A stretch of DNA of 64,000 nucleotides from Bacillus pumilus (GTDB lineage: Bacteria; Bacillota; Bacilli; Bacillales; Bacillaceae): the NCBI RefSeq assembly GCF_003431975.1, contig NZ_CP027116.1, positions 558,001-622,000 of the forward strand, read 5' to 3'. Under the pieces are notes generated by a model. That model was given only the letters and a program-made list of their open reading frames with translations, made no database searches and was not told the DNA's origin. Numbering within the stretch: the first letter of the stretch is position 1; every line of letters starts with the position of its first letter. Below are positions 23,764 to 38,107 of this stretch, in pieces. The position numbers were made by a program, and so were the translations under genes.

Positions 23764-25023
23764 TTACATCCCTTTTGTTTCCTCACCTGCTTTAGGAACT
23801 TCCCACGCCGCCTCTCGGAATACCTTTTCCCATTTCGATACGACAATACATGCAACAGCATGACCTGGAACATTCACACCTGTTCGCGCCATATCCATAA
23901 TTCGATCAACACCGGCAATAATGGCGACACCTTCTGCTGGAAGACCTACTGCATGAGCGGTTGCCAAAAGAACGACGAGTGAACCGGATGGCACAGCTGC
24001 AATGCCTTTACTCGTTAACACAAGAACAAGCATCATCAAAAGCTGCTGTGACAGACTCATGTCGACACCAAACGCTTGGGCTAGAAACACACAGGAAACG
24101 GATAAATATAAACTAGACCCATCGCAATTAAGGGAAAGACCAGATGGAATGACAAAGGAGACGATTCTTTTTGGGCAGCCGTATGTCTCCATGCGTGACA
24201 TAAGCTGAGGAAGGACAGTTTCTGTACTTGTAGTAGAGAAGGCAACCAAGAACAAATCCCAAATCATTTTTAATACTTCGAAGTAGTTAAAACGGAAGAT
24301 CAGTGCAACGAGAGGAAACAAAACAAAGAGAATAATGAATAATCCTAAAAATACAGTCCCGACAAGCTTCATCATTGGAATTAATAAAACAATGCCATAT
24401 TGGCCGACAGAAGCAGCCATTAATGCAAGAACCCCAATAGGTGCTGTCACCATGACCATCTGCGTCAGCTTAAACATAATTTGTGCAACTGATTCAAAGA
24501 AGGTGAGAACAGGAGCGGATGCCTTACCGATACCACTTGCCGCTACACCAAACAAAATGGCAAAGAAAATAACAGCAAGTAAATCATTTTGTGCCATCAC
24601 ATCGATGATATTGGTTGGAATGATATCGAGTACCATTTGTTTAAAGTCAACGACTTTCTGTGTATAGCCATCTAATTCACCAATATCCTTCTTAGCTAAT
24701 TGGGAAAAATCTAGCCCAACACCGGGCTTTAAAACATTGGCCAGCAATAACCCGATCCCTAGAACGATGGTTGTGATTACCTCAAACCAAATGATCGTCT
24801 TTAACCCGAGACTACCCATTTTCTTCATGCCGCCGCTGCCAGCTGCACCAATGACAATGGTAGAGAAAACGATAGGAACAACGATCATTTTAATCAATCT
24901 GATGAACCCATCCCCAACTGGCCTCAGGGCCATACCGAAGTCAGGGAAGAAATGGCCGATAAGAGCTCCGATCACCAAAGCGATCATGATTTGAAAAGCG
25001 ACAAACTTTTTCAACATCTCCAA
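23764..25023 (-). CDS. gltP: Proton/glutamate-aspartate symporter GltP
   Basis: 419 residues, nearly identical in style to B. subtilis GltP (414). The dicarboxylate/amino acid:cation symporter fold is seen from [13 protein letters not shown] near residue 35, the serine-rich [11 protein letters not shown] hairpin, and [16 protein letters not shown], which binds the amino-acid carboxylates. It imports glutamate and aspartate with protons. AAAGGAGGTTGGAG precedes the start. Monocistronic; it ends against the S66 peptidase gene. Confidence 0.92.
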   Translation of the reverse strand: MEMLKKFVAFQIMIALVIGALIGHFFPDFGMALRPVGDGFIRLIKMIVVPIVFSTIVIGAAGSGGMKKMGSLGLKTIIWFEVITTIVLGIGLLLANVLKPGVGLDFSQLAKKDIGELDGYTQKVVDFKQMVLDIIPTNIIDVMAQNDLLAVIFFAILFGVAASGIGKASAPVLTFFESVAQIMFKLTQMVMVTAPIGVLALMAASVGQYGIVLLIPMMKLVGTVFLGLFIILFVLFPLVALIFRFNYFEVLKMIWDLFLVAFSTTSTETVLPQLMSRMETYGCPKRIVSFVIPSGLSLNCDGSSLYLSVSCVFLAQAFGVDMSLSQQLLMMLVLVLTSKGIAAVPSGSLVVLLATAHAVGLPAEGVAIIAGVDRIMDMARTGVNVPGHAVACIVVSKWEKVFREAAWEVPKAGEETKGM

Positions 25024-25039
25024 CCTCCTTTAAATGCCT

Positions 25040-25060
25040 GGAAAATATTAAGAATTTTCC
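25040..25060. promoter_or_regulatory. Inverted repeat upstream of gltP
   Basis: GGAAAAT (25040-25046) and ATTTTCC (25054-25060) flank a seven-base centre just before the gltP ribosome binding site. Possible operator or leader hairpin. The remaining stretch to 25230 shows nothing I can name. Confidence 0.35.
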
Positions 25061-25232
25061 AATAAATAAAAATTCTAGGTGCCCATGTGTTGTCCTCCTT
25101 TGGATTTAGAAAGATTTTATTTGAGAATCATTAGAAATATGAAGGAAGAGAAGAAAATAGGGCTATTGCATCTCTATTTATCTACGAAAAAATCACTTTT
25201 TAAAAAAGATAAAACTTTTTCAGAAAAATGTA

Positions 25233-25262
25233 TTGACCCTTTCCTATCATCCGTGGTATATT
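25233..25262 (+). promoter_or_regulatory. rRNA operon promoter P1
   Basis: TTGACC (25233-25238), 18-base spacer, TATATT (25257-25262). It lies 124 bases before the first tRNA. Confidence 0.65.
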
Positions 25263-25337
25263 TTTATTCGTCGCTGATGACGTAATTGAAGCATTGGTAT
25301 TCAAACACATGCGGCAAACAAAACTTCAAAAAAGATG

Positions 25338-25366
25338 TTGACTTAATAAAAACGATATGTTAAGAT
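25338..25366 (+). promoter_or_regulatory. rRNA operon promoter P2
   Basis: TTGACT (25338-25343), 17-base spacer, TAAGAT (25361-25366), 20 bases before the tRNA-Arg. Tandem promoters are usual for Bacillus rrn operons. Confidence 0.75.
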
Positions 25367-25385
25367 AATTAAGTCGCCTGATTAA

Positions 25386-25462
25386 GCGCCCGTAGCTCAA
25401 TTGGATAGAGCGTTTGACTACGGATCAAAAGGTTAGGGGTTCGACTCCTCTCGGGCGCGCCA
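25386..25462 (+). tRNA. tRNA-Arg (ACG)
   Basis: The cloverleaf closes: acceptor GCGCCCG / CGGGCGC, anticodon stem TTTGA / TCAAA with loop CTACGGA (anticodon ACG at 25420-25422), T arm GGTTCGA, encoded CCA. The A34 would be converted to inosine. Confidence 0.95.
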
Positions 25463-25473
25463 ATACAAACCAC

Positions 25474-25547
25474 GCGGGTGTAGTTTAGTGGTAAAACCTC
25501 AGCCTTCCAAGCTGATGTCGTGAGTTCGATTCTCATCACCCGCTCCA
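25474..25547 (+). tRNA. tRNA-Gly (TCC)
   Basis: Acceptor GCGGGTG / CACCCGC, anticodon stem TCAGC / GCTGA with loop CTTCCAA (anticodon TCC at 25506-25508), encoded CCA at 25545-25547. Cotranscribed with tRNA-Arg and the rRNAs. Confidence 0.95.
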
Positions 25548-25559
25548 TTTTAAATGATG

Positions 25560-25681
25560 ATCTTTGAAAACTAAACAAGACAAAACGTACCTGTTAATTC
25601 GAGTTTTTATAAAAAAATCCTATGATACATCATAGGTAGTCAGTCAAACGCTGACGAAAAACAAAACTTCGGTTTTGTACT
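25560..25681 (+). promoter_or_regulatory. 16S leader with BoxA-like antitermination signal
   Basis: CTTTGAAAACT near 25562, the conserved rrn leader motif, recurs before the 23S gene (near 27323). It is followed by a hairpin CTATGAT / ATCATAG (about 25620-25636) and sequences that pair with the 16S 3' flank for RNase III processing. Confidence 0.6.
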
Positions 25682-30341
<4,660 letters not shown>

Positions 30342-30404
30342 TTTATTCTAATGTGAAGCATGAACATTGTTATCTAGTTTTGAGAGAACATTCTCTCCAT
30401 CAGG

Positions 30405-30520
30405 TTTGGTGGCGATAGCGAAGAGGTCACACCCGTTCCCATACCGAACACGGAAGTTAAGCTCTTCAGCGCCGATGGTAGTTGGGGGTCTCCCCCTGTG
30501 AGAGTAGGACGCCGCCAAGC
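30405..30520 (+). rRNA. rrf: 5S ribosomal RNA
   Basis: 116 bases from TTTGGTGGCGATAGCGAAG to GACGCCGCCAAGC. The terminal stem and the conserved CCGAAC loop are intact. Confidence 0.96.
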
Positions 30521-30541
30521 TTGTCAAAATTTTTATATCAT

Positions 30542-30619
<78 letters not shown>

Positions 30620-30622
30620 AAT

Positions 30623-30699
30623 GGTCCGGTAGTTCAGTTGGTTAGAATGCCTGCCTGTCACGCAGGAGGTCGCGGGTTCGAGTCCCGTCCGGACCGCCA
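30623..30699 (+). tRNA. tRNA-Asp (GTC)
   Basis: Acceptor GGTCCGG / CCGGACC, anticodon stem CCTGC / GCAGG, anticodon GTC, encoded CCA. Last gene of the rrn operon. Confidence 0.95.
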
Positions 30700-30713
30700 T
30701 TTTTATGACTTGT

Positions 30714-30743
30714 AAACGAAAACGTATAGTTTCGTTTTTTTTT
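30714..30743 (+). terminator. rRNA operon terminator
   Basis: AAACGAAA (30714-30721) pairs with TTTCGTTT (30730-30737), followed by a long T run. Confidence 0.8.
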
Positions 30744-30836
30744 ATGTCTTTTTCTTTTCATCAGTTCTAGCTGCAATGAATTGGTTTGTGTTTGGCTAGA
30801 CTATGTGTAAAAAGAAAAGATAAATCATTTCAATTC

Positions 30837-30866
30837 AGCCTGGTTTTTTCATACCAGGCTTTCTTT
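30837..30866 (+). terminator. Second hairpin terminator before thiL
   Basis: AGCCTGG (30837-30843) and CCAGGCT (30854-30860) enclose a T-rich loop, followed by TTCTTT. Probably a back-up stop for the rrn transcript or a leader element of thiL. The rest of 30744-30974 shows no further gene. Confidence 0.6.
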
Positions 30867-30974
30867 ATATCATTTTTAGTTGGAATTGAAACTCATATTC
30901 GCTTACACTAATACTAATTATGTCTGACATCATGTCTACTTAATCAATTGTTTGCATGAAGGGACTGTCTTTTT

Positions 30975-31952
30975 ATGGATGAATTTGATCTTATTCACCG
31001 AATCACACCAAAAGAAACACATCAGCGTTCTTTGATTATGGGTATCGGTGATGATGCAAGTGTTTATCAACCTCAATCACATTGTGAAGAGGTCGTTTGT
31101 GTTGATACAATGGTGGAGCATGTCCATTTTCGCTTTGATTTTTCCTCACCTTTTGAGATTGGCTTTAAAGCACTGGCGGTTAATGTCAGTGATATTGCCG
31201 CAATGGGAGGAACCCCAAAATATTATCTTGTGTCGATTGCCATCCCGCCTCATGGCGATGAGACCATCGTCACAGCTCTTTACGAGGGAATGAAAGCGTT
31301 GGCTGACACCTATCATATGGATTTAATTGGTGGGGATACGGTCGCTACTCGCAGTGATTTTGTCATTACAGTGACCGTCATTGGTGAGGTTCCAGAGGGA
31401 ACAGCTTGTTATCGTCATAGTGCTCAGTCAGGAGACGTCGTCTTTGTCACAGGTGAGCTTGGTTCATCAGCAGCGGGCTTATCACTCTTAATGAACGAAG
31501 TAGCTCCTACCAAAGCGGTCGACGCTGCTTTTTTTCTAGAACGTCATAAAAAGCCTCAGCCTCACATTGCTGCCGGACACATTTGTTCAAGTTTCCCGCG
31601 GGTCACCTTGAATGATGTGAGTGATGGATTGGCGAGTGAGCTGAATGAAATAGCCGAAGCGAGTCAAGTGACAATAGAGATAGAAGCGAACAAGCTCCCA
31701 ATACATCCAGATTTACCCATGCTGCGAAAAGACTGGCTGGAATGGGTGTTATTTGGTGGTGAAGACTTTGTTTTAACTGGTACGATCCCAGAGGCTAATT
31801 GGGGAAGGTTTGAAAAGAAGTGTAGACAAGAAAACATTCAAATCACCCGTATTGGACAAGTCAAAGGTAATCAAGCAGCAAGCGTTCTATTAACACACAA
31901 TAATCAACAAACAGTGTTAATGAAAAAAGGGTATAATCATTTTAAGAAATGA
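30975..31952 (+). CDS. thiL: Thiamine-monophosphate kinase
   Basis: 325 residues, usual length. ATP-dependent phosphorylation of thiamine monophosphate to thiamine diphosphate, last step of the vitamin B1 pathway. Family marks are G-I-G-D-D-A-S-V near 23, V-D-T-M-V-E-H-V-H-F, A-V-N-V-S-D-I-A-A-M-G-G, G-G-D-T-V near 116, L-N-D-V-S-D-G-L-A and F-G-G-E-D-F-V-L-T. First gene of the conserved ydi cluster; its stop overlaps the ribosome binding site region of tsaE. Confidence 0.93.
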   Translation: MDEFDLIHRITPKETHQRSLIMGIGDDASVYQPQSHCEEVVCVDTMVEHVHFRFDFSSPFEIGFKALAVNVSDIAAMGGTPKYYLVSIAIPPHGDETIVTALYEGMKALADTYHMDLIGGDTVATRSDFVITVTVIGEVPEGTACYRHSAQSGDVVFVTGELGSSAAGLSLLMNEVAPTKAVDAAFFLERHKKPQPHIAAGHICSSFPRVTLNDVSDGLASELNEIAEASQVTIEIEANKLPIHPDLPMLRKDWLEWVLFGGEDFVLTGTIPEANWGRFEKKCRQENIQITRIGQVKGNQAASVLLTHNNQQTVLMKKGYNHFKK

Positions 31953-31965
31953 GGTGACATCAGCT

Positions 31966-32442
31966 GTGAAATTAACATGGACGACAAAAGGTGCGGATGA
32001 GACGAAACGAATTGCCGCTGCTTTGGCCAAACTTGTGATGCCAGGCGATGTTTTGACATTAGAAGGGGATTTAGGCGCAGGCAAAACGACTTTTTCAAAA
32101 GGTTTTGCAGAAGGCTTAGGTATTACCCGTATCGTCAACAGCCCTACCTTTACCATTATTAAAGAATATACCGATGGCAGACTGCCACTTTTTCATATGG
32201 ACGTGTACCGGATGGAAGATGCCGAAGAAGATATCGGACTCGAAGAATATTTTGAGGGCGAAGGTGTATGCTTGGTTGAATGGGCGCATCTTATTGGACC
32301 GCAATTGCCTTCTTCCTATTTAAAAATAGAAATGCTGAGAACAGAACGTGAAGAAGAACGTCATCTCACGTTGACTGCAAAAGGGGAGCGCTATGAGGCC
32401 CTTTGTAAGGAGATGAAAGAATTTGACCATACTGGCAATTGA
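31966..32442 (+). CDS. tsaE: tRNA t6A biosynthesis ATPase TsaE (YdiB)
   Basis: 158 residues from the GTG at 31966, nine bases after GAGGTG; the GTG at 31954 overlaps that site, and 158 matches B. subtilis YdiB. P-loop G-D-L-G-A-G-K-T at 34-41, then the switch-like S-P-T-F-T-I-I-K-E-Y and W-A-H-L motifs. TsaE hydrolyses ATP to reset the TsaB-TsaD complex during threonylcarbamoyl-adenosine formation at A37 of ANN-decoding tRNAs. The tsaB start lies inside its 3' end (20-base overlap). Confidence 0.92.
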   Translation: MKLTWTTKGADETKRIAAALAKLVMPGDVLTLEGDLGAGKTTFSKGFAEGLGITRIVNSPTFTIIKEYTDGRLPLFHMDVYRMEDAEEDIGLEEYFEGEGVCLVEWAHLIGPQLPSSYLKIEMLRTEREEERHLTLTAKGERYEALCKEMKEFDHTGN

Positions 32443-33112
32443 TACGTCAAATCATACACTAGGGATTGCCCTTGTCAAAGATTCCACAGTGATTGGTGAG
32501 AGTATCACGTATTTAAAAAAGAACCATTCTCTCCGAGCGATGCCGACTGTTGAGGCATTGATGAAAGAATGTGGTGTAGTGCCAAGCGAATTAAGCAAAA
32601 TCGTTGTAGCGAAGGGGCCAGGTTCTTACACTGGCGTCCGAATCGGGGTGACCATTGCAAAAACACTCGCATGGACGCTGTCTATCCCGATATCGGCTGT
32701 TTCAAGTTTAGAAACATTGGCGGCAAATGGTCAATACTTTGATGGATGGATTTCGCCCCTATTTGATGCGAGAAGAGGGCAAGTTTATACTGGGCTGTAC
32801 ACGTTTGAAGAAGGAAAGATCAACGAAATCAAACGAGATCAAAATATCTTGCTCACGGATTGGCTTGATGAGCTGAAGCAAACAGGAAAACCTGTCCTAT
32901 TTCTTGGACAAGATGTGCATCTTCATGCAGAGAACATTCGCTCCATTTTAGGAGAAACTGCTGTAATAGCAGAGGGGGCTTTTCATAACCCTAGACCTTC
33001 AATGCTTGCGTTATTAGGGGCAGATCGTCCTGCGGAAGATGTTCATCAGCTTGTTCCTAACTATATTCGTTTAGCAGAAGCGGAAGTGAAATGGCTTGAA
33101 GGACAAAAATAA
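32423..33112 (+). CDS. tsaB: tRNA t6A biosynthesis protein TsaB (YdiC)
   Basis: 229 residues from a TTG start at 32423, ten bases after AAGGAG. ASKHA-fold signatures are A-I-D-T-S-N-H-T-L-G near the start and V-A-K-G-P-G-S-Y-T-G-V-R-I-G at about 64-77. It lacks catalytic metal ligands and serves as scaffold for TsaD. The start is buried in tsaE and the end overlaps rimI by 17 bases, so this stretch is one tightly coupled operon. Confidence 0.92.
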   Translation: MTILAIDTSNHTLGIALVKDSTVIGESITYLKKNHSLRAMPTVEALMKECGVVPSELSKIVVAKGPGSYTGVRIGVTIAKTLAWTLSIPISAVSSLETLAANGQYFDGWISPLFDARRGQVYTGLYTFEEGKINEIKRDQNILLTDWLDELKQTGKPVLFLGQDVHLHAENIRSILGETAVIAEGAFHNPRPSMLALLGADRPAEDVHQLVPNYIRLAEAEVKWLEGQK

Positions 33113-33566
33113 TCTCAACACAGCAGAGATTCGAGAAATGACGGTAGCGGACATTCCAGAGGTGTATACGATTGAAGTGCATTCCTTTACTGCACCTTGG
33201 AAAAAAGAATCCTTTGTCTATGAGATTCTTCATAACCAATACAGCCATTATTTCCTCATTGAAGAAGATCATCAGCCTGTTGGGTATTGCGGGGTCTGGA
33301 TTGTCATGGAGGATGCACAAATTACGAACATTGCAATTCTCCCAGAGCATAGAGGAAAGGGCTACGGAGAAGCATTGCTTCGGTATGTGATGGAGTTTTG
33401 CAAAGAAAAAAAGACAGATCATCTTTCTTTAGAGGTGCGTGTATCGAATACACCAGCCCAGTCCCTATATGAAAAGCTTGGTTTCAGACCAGCTTCTATT
33501 CGAAAGAACTATTATACGGATAATGGAGAAGATGCATTGGTCATGTGGGTGAATATAAATGAGTAA
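33096..33566 (+). CDS. rimI: Ribosomal-protein-type N-acetyltransferase RimI (YdiD)
   Basis: 156 residues from a TTG at 33096 (reads M-K-D-K-N-N). A GNAT domain with [19 protein letters not shown] (acetyl-CoA loop) and [19 protein letters not shown], then [11 protein letters not shown], the RimI signature ending. Acetylates protein N-termini; in E. coli RimI modifies ribosomal protein S18. It sits between tsaB and tsaD, as in B. subtilis and many bacteria. The start is the least certain point because the ribosome binding site lies in tsaB. Confidence 0.88.
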   Translation: MKDKNNLNTAEIREMTVADIPEVYTIEVHSFTAPWKKESFVYEILHNQYSHYFLIEEDHQPVGYCGVWIVMEDAQITNIAILPEHRGKGYGEALLRYVMEFCKEKKTDHLSLEVRVSNTPAQSLYEKLGFRPASIRKNYYTDNGEDALVMWVNINE

Positions 33567-34587
33567 ACAAACAGATCGATTCATATTAGGTATAGAAACA
33601 AGCTGTGATGAAACAGCTGCATCTATTGTGAAAAATGGGAAAGAAATTGTAGCGAATGTTGTGGCCTCGCAAATAGAAAGTCATAAACGATTTGGCGGTG
33701 TTGTCCCGGAAATCGCTTCGAGGCATCATGTGGAGCAAGTCACCATCGTGTTAGAGGAAGTGATGGCACAGGCCAATATGAACTTTCAGGATTTGGATGC
33801 CATTGCTGTCACAGAAGGACCGGGCTTAGTTGGTGCTCTTTTGATCGGTGTCAATGCAGCCAAAGCCCTGAGCTTTGCTCATCAAATTCCGCTCGTTGGT
33901 GTTCATCATATTGCAGGTCATATTTATGCAAACCAGCTTGTAGATGAGTTGCAGTTTCCGTGTTTAGCTCTTGTTGTCTCTGGCGGGCATACTGAGCTTG
34001 TGCTAATGAAGGAGCACGGGTCTTTTGAAGTCATCGGAGAAACATTAGATGATGCGGCGGGGGAAGCCTACGATAAAGTGGCTCGGACGATGGGGCTTCC
34101 GTATCCAGGGGGACCTCATATTGACCGGCTAGCACATGAAGGTGAGGCAACGATTAAGCTTCCTCGTGCATGGCTTGAAGAAGGTTCTTATCACTTTAGC
34201 TTCAGTGGATTAAAATCAGCTGTGATAAACACATTACACAACGCATCTCAAAAGGGAGAAACAATTGCTCCAGAGAATTTGGCGGCAAGTTTTCAAGAAA
34301 GCGTCATTGAAGTGCTTGTTGGGAAAACATTAAAAGCAGCTGAGGCCTATGGTGTCAAGCAGGTGGTCCTAGCTGGTGGGGTCGCTGCCAATAAAGGGCT
34401 GAGAGAAGCTTTGACGGAAGCATTCACGAAGCTCCCTGAAGTGAAGGTCATCATTCCGCCGCTATCACTTTGCACAGACAATGCAGCCATGATTGCTGCT
34501 GCTGGAACGATTGCGTTTGAAAAGGGAATAAGAGGCGATATGGCGATGAATGGCCAGCCAGGCTTACCACTTGTCTCATATGAATGA
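33559..34587 (+). CDS. tsaD: tRNA t6A threonylcarbamoyltransferase TsaD (Gcp)
   Basis: 342 residues. G-I-E-T-S-C-D-E-T at 11-19, the metal-binding pair H117-x-x-x-H121 (H-H-I-A-G-H), V-S-G-G-H-T-E near 140 and G-G-V-A-A-N near 275, and a final Asp ligand in C-T-D-N-A-A. It transfers threonylcarbamoyl from TC-AMP to A37 of tRNA, with TsaB and TsaE encoded upstream. The gene overlaps rimI by eight bases. Essential in B. subtilis. A terminator and the DnaA-box cluster follow. Confidence 0.94.
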   Translation: MSKQTDRFILGIETSCDETAASIVKNGKEIVANVVASQIESHKRFGGVVPEIASRHHVEQVTIVLEEVMAQANMNFQDLDAIAVTEGPGLVGALLIGVNAAKALSFAHQIPLVGVHHIAGHIYANQLVDELQFPCLALVVSGGHTELVLMKEHGSFEVIGETLDDAAGEAYDKVARTMGLPYPGGPHIDRLAHEGEATIKLPRAWLEEGSYHFSFSGLKSAVINTLHNASQKGETIAPENLAASFQESVIEVLVGKTLKAAEAYGVKQVVLAGGVAANKGLREALTEAFTKLPEVKVIIPPLSLCTDNAAMIAAAGTIAFEKGIRGDMAMNGQPGLPLVSYE

Positions 34588-34592
34588 AAAAT

Positions 34593-34621
34593 CCTGTGGA
34601 TACACAGGTTTTTTTCTTTTT
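34593..34621 (+). terminator. Terminator after tsaD
   Basis: CCTGTG (34593-34598), GATA loop, CACAGG (34603-34608), then a T-rich tail. The stem itself contains TGTGGATAC, one base off a DnaA box. Confidence 0.8.
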
Positions 34622-34814
34622 CAATGAAAGCGATTTATTCACATGATAACGTTATATATCCACAATTGTTTGAAAATTTTGTTTTAAAATGAAGTGGATG
34701 TGTATAATTTATTTCTTTTTTGTGGATATGTGATTAAATATCTGTGGATAAAGTGGATAAGTCCGATTTTCAAAAGAATGATAAAGAAATGATTGTGAGT
34801 ATTATTGTGGATAA
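34595..34814. promoter_or_regulatory. DnaA-box cluster between tsaD and ydiF
   Basis: Two perfect DnaA boxes TGTGGATAA (34743-34751, 34806-34814) and at least four with one mismatch: TGTGGATAC (34595-34603), ATATCCACA in reverse (34656-34664), TGTGGATAT (34721-34729) and AGTGGATAA (34752-34760). The region is about 240 bases, very AT-rich and has no gene. B. subtilis has such clusters outside oriC, and I recall one in this same interval (gcp-ydiF), where DnaA binding limits initiation by titration. Conservation of both place and boxes supports that role. Confidence 0.8.
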
Positions 34815-34833
34815 AAAATTCTTCAATGAAAGG

Positions 34834-34862
34834 AAAAGAGCACCCGTTAAGGCACTCTTTAA
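34834..34862 (-). terminator. Terminator of ydiF
   Basis: On the minus strand AGAGTGCC pairs with GGTGCTCT using two G-U pairs around a TTAACG loop, followed by TTTTCC. The stem begins in the stop region of the gene. Confidence 0.65.
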
Positions 34863-36781
34863 GATTCGGATAGCTCTTCCCACTCTGCGAAAAGGGATTC
34901 AAGCTCTTGATTGAACGTATCATTTTCTGATTGAATCGCTTGGACCTTCTCGTGATCTTGGAAAATAGCAGGGTCACATAGAAGCTGTTCATTTTCACTA
35001 AGTTTCTCTTCAATGACAGCAATCCGCTCTTCAATTTCTTCAATTCTGCGTTGCTTTTGTCTCTCTTTCTTTTTCAGTTCTTTTTCTTCTGCATAAGAAA
35101 GTTTTGCCGTTTCTACTGGTTTTGATGCTTGTTTTTTAAGCTGTTCATTTTCTTGAAGTGCCTCAAGCTCTAATTGTTCATTTTTCTTTTCAAGATAGTA
35201 GTCATAATCACCAAGGTACTCTTTTGTTTCCGTAGGCGACAGCTCGAATACTTTCGTTGCTAGTCGGTTAATAAAATAACGATCATGCGAGACAAATAAG
35301 ATGGTTCCTGGATAATCAATCAGCGCATTCTCTAAAATTTCCTTACTATCTAAGTCTAGATGGTTCGTAGGCTCATCAAGAATAAGGAAATTGGCTTTTT
35401 GGAGCATCAGCTTTGCCAAGGCAAGGCGAGCTTTTTCACCACCGCTTAATGCATGAACAGGCTTTAATACATCATCACCGGAAAAGAGGAAGTTCCCTAA
35501 GCATGTCCGAATTTCTTTTTCATTCATATGAGGGTAGTCATCCCAAAGCTCATTGAGCACTTTTTTGGAGGATGTCAGTTTGGCTTGTTCTTGGTCATAG
35601 TAGCCGATCGTGACATGAGATCCAAAAGTGATGTCTCCTTTTACAGGTGTTAATGTATTCGTTAACGTTTTTAAAAGGGTAGATTTCCCGATCCCGTTAG
35701 GACCAATGAGTGCCACGCTATCTTCGCGTTTGATATGAAAAGAAAGGGAGGATAGAAGCGGCGTCTTTTCATCATAACTAATATCGAGATCCTGTACCTT
35801 CAGCACATCATTGCCGCTTTGTCTCGTAATATCAAAATGAAAGTTTGCAGACTTTTCATCACCTAATGGCTTATCTAATCGATCCATCCGTTCAAGCTGT
35901 TTGCGTCTGCTTTGAGCGCGCTTTGTAGTCGAGGCTCTTGCCAGGTTGCGATCTACGAAATCCTGGAGCTTCGAGATTTCTTCTTGCTGCTTTTCGTAGA
36001 GCTTCATATCACGCTCTAGCTGCTCTGCTTTCAGCTCAAGATACTTACTATAGTTCCCTGCAAACTTTTTCATCGCTGTTCTAGAGACTTCATACACATG
36101 GTTCACCACTTTGTCTAAGAAATAGCGGTCATGGGATACGATGAGAATAGCACCTGTATAATTTTGCAAATACTGCTCTAGCCATGATAAGGTATCAATA
36201 TCTAAATGGTTGGTCGGCTCGTCCAAAATTAAGAGTTCTGGTTTCATTAATAAGAGCTTCCCAAGCGCAAGACGGGTTTTCTGACCACCACTTAAGGATT
36301 GAACAGTTGTTTCATCTTCAAAGTGACTGAAACCGAGCCCATGAAGAATAGAGCGGACATCTGCTTCATATTGATAGCCGCCTTGATCTTTAAATTCCTG
36401 TTGCAGCCTGTCATAGGTTTTCATGAGGGAATCCAGCTCAGAACCTGTAGAGGAAGCCATCTTTTCTTCAATGGTTCTCATCTCTTCTTCCATCCCTTTT
36501 AGATGATCAAAAACCGTTAATAATTCGTCTTTTAATGTACGTGTAGACGTCACATCGGTATGCTGAGCTAAATAGCCAATCGATAGGTCTTTCGGTTTGA
36601 TGATCTCACCTTGCTCGTAAGACATTTGACCGGCAATGATTTTCAAAAGGGTGGATTTGCCTGCGCCGTTACGACCTACAATGGCAATCCGATCCCTTGC
36701 TTTGACTTCCAATTTTATATTCGTTAAAACGGTATCAGCACCAAATGACTTGGACAGCTGATTCACTTGTAGAATCATCAT
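34859..36781 (-). CDS. ydiF: ABC-F family ATPase YdiF
   Basis: 640 residues with two full nucleotide-binding domains and no membrane helices. Domain 1 has G-R-N-G-A-G-K-S-T near 37, L-S-G-G-Q-K-T-R-L-A-L-G and I-L-D-E-P-T-N-H-L-D; domain 2 has G-P-N-G-I-G-K-S-T near 358 and L-S-G-G-E-K-A-R-L-A-L. The linker between them is the charged, helical ABC-F arm, and the C-terminus (about 545-640) is a lysine/glutamate coiled coil. ABC-F proteins act on the ribosome; YdiF belongs to the Uup/EttA-like translation factors and is not a transporter. Transcribed toward tsaD, as in B. subtilis. Confidence 0.9.
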   Translation of the reverse strand: MMILQVNQLSKSFGADTVLTNIKLEVKARDRIAIVGRNGAGKSTLLKIIAGQMSYEQGEIIKPKDLSIGYLAQHTDVTSTRTLKDELLTVFDHLKGMEEEMRTIEEKMASSTGSELDSLMKTYDRLQQEFKDQGGYQYEADVRSILHGLGFSHFEDETTVQSLSGGQKTRLALGKLLLMKPELLILDEPTNHLDIDTLSWLEQYLQNYTGAILIVSHDRYFLDKVVNHVYEVSRTAMKKFAGNYSKYLELKAEQLERDMKLYEKQQEEISKLQDFVDRNLARASTTKRAQSRRKQLERMDRLDKPLGDEKSANFHFDITRQSGNDVLKVQDLDISYDEKTPLLSSLSFHIKREDSVALIGPNGIGKSTLLKTLTNTLTPVKGDITFGSHVTIGYYDQEQAKLTSSKKVLNELWDDYPHMNEKEIRTCLGNFLFSGDDVLKPVHALSGGEKARLALAKLMLQKANFLILDEPTNHLDLDSKEILENALIDYPGTILFVSHDRYFINRLATKVFELSPTETKEYLGDYDYYLEKKNEQLELEALQENEQLKKQASKPVETAKLSYAEEKELKKKERQKQRRIEEIEERIAVIEEKLSENEQLLCDPAIFQDHEKVQAIQSENDTFNQELESLFAEWEELSES

Positions 36782-36919
36782 GTAACTTCACCTCTGCTAT
36801 AATATGTTAAGTGTAGCTTATCAGCAGTAAACCAGCAAATGTTACATACAATCGCCATATTCAAATGAAAGACAGATAGGAAAAAATAGTGTATCATTTG
36901 AGTGAGGGAGCGTTGAGAG

Positions 36920-37411
36920 ATGAGTCAATTTAGCCACTTTAACGAACAGGGAAGAGCAAAGATGGTCGACATTAGTGACAAATCGTCCACAGTGAGAACC
37001 GCCATTGCTGCTTCAAGTGTTCGTATGATAAAAGAAGTGTTTCATAAAATAGAGCAACGTGAAATTGGAAAAGGGGATGTGCTGTCTGTCGCACAGGTTG
37101 CTGGCATTATGGCAGCAAAGCAAACATCTACCATCATCCCAATGTGTCATCCGCTTGCACTAAAAGGCGTGGATATCTCCTTTGATTGGGAGGAAGACGG
37201 AAATGCGCACATTCTGAACATACAAGTACAGGTAAAAACAAAAGGAAGTACGGGTGTGGAGATGGAAGCGCTCACTTCTGCTTCAGTATGTGCACTGACC
37301 GTTTACGACATGTGTAAAGCGATTGATAAAGGCATGATCATCGGTCCTACCTATCTAATCGAAAAGACAGGTGGGAAAAACGGTGATTTTCACAGAGCAT
37401 CTGATATTTAA
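36920..37411 (+). CDS. moaC: Cyclic pyranopterin monophosphate synthase MoaC
   Basis: 163 residues. Converts the MoaA product 3',8-cyclo-dihydro-GTP to cyclic pyranopterin monophosphate, an early step of molybdenum cofactor synthesis. Family motifs are [29 protein letters not shown] and [11 protein letters not shown], with the conserved His, Lys and Glu. It lies alone between ydiF and rex, away from other moa genes, exactly as ydiG in B. subtilis. Sixteen bases separate it from rex. Confidence 0.93.
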   Translation: MSQFSHFNEQGRAKMVDISDKSSTVRTAIAASSVRMIKEVFHKIEQREIGKGDVLSVAQVAGIMAAKQTSTIIPMCHPLALKGVDISFDWEEDGNAHILNIQVQVKTKGSTGVEMEALTSASVCALTVYDMCKAIDKGMIIGPTYLIEKTGGKNGDFHRASDI

Positions 37412-37426
37412 GTTGGAGGACCTTAT

Positions 37427-38080
37427 ATGAATATAGATCAGTCAAAAATTCCACAAGCGACAGCCAAACGTTTGCCGCTATACTACCGTTTTTTAAAAAA
37501 TCTGCATGCATCAGGAAAACAAAGGGTGTCATCGGCAGAGCTTAGTGATGCAGTCAAAGTGGATTCTGCCACCATTCGCCGAGATTTTTCGTACTTTGGT
37601 GCTCTTGGGAAAAAAGGGTATGGCTATAATGTCGATTACCTCTTGACCTTCTTTAGAAAAACACTAGACCAAGATGAAATGACGAATGTCATGCTTATCG
37701 GTGTCGGGAATTTAGGGACTGCTTTTTTACACTATAATTTCATTAAAAATAATAATACAAAAATTGCAATGGCTTTTGACGTCAATGAGAGTAAAATAGG
37801 AAGTGAGATAGGCGGTGTGCCTGTCTATGATTTGGATAAGCTTGAAGAGCATGTTCAAGAGGTAGGGGATATTCCTGTTGCCATTTTGACAGTACCTGCC
37901 GTAGCAGCTCAACCCATTACAGATCGTTTGATTGCACTTGGCATCAAAGGGATCCTTAATTTTACGCCGGCCCGATTGAATGTGCCGGAACACATTCGAA
38001 TTCATCATATAGATTTGGCGGTTGAACTTCAGTCTCTTGTGTATTTCTTAAAGCATTACTCTGTTACACAGGAGGATTGA
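37427..38080 (+). CDS. rex: Redox-sensing repressor Rex
   Basis: 217 residues. N-terminal winged helix (about 10-80) with [20 protein letters not shown] recognition segment, then a Rossmann domain with G-V-G-N-L-G-T-A-F near 90 and a C-terminal swapped helix. Rex binds DNA when NAD+ is high and lets go when NADH rises, derepressing fermentation and low-oxygen respiration genes. GGAGG lies seven bases before the start. Highly conserved place between moaC and tatAy. Confidence 0.94.
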   Translation: MNIDQSKIPQATAKRLPLYYRFLKNLHASGKQRVSSAELSDAVKVDSATIRRDFSYFGALGKKGYGYNVDYLLTFFRKTLDQDEMTNVMLIGVGNLGTAFLHYNFIKNNNTKIAMAFDVNESKIGSEIGGVPVYDLDKLEEHVQEVGDIPVAILTVPAVAAQPITDRLIALGIKGILNFTPARLNVPEHIRIHHIDLAVELQSLVYFLKHYSVTQED

Positions 38081-38107
38081 CGAAAAGGGGTAAAGGGGGT
38101 GGAGCAA

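Noticed and set aside
25079..25285. 68-aa plus-strand frame upstream of the rRNA operon
   Set aside because: It overlaps rrn promoter P1, lacks a good binding site and has no family character.
34622..34858. Replication origin at the DnaA-box cluster
   Set aside because: No dnaA, dnaN or oriC layout nearby; position matches a known regulatory cluster, not oriC.
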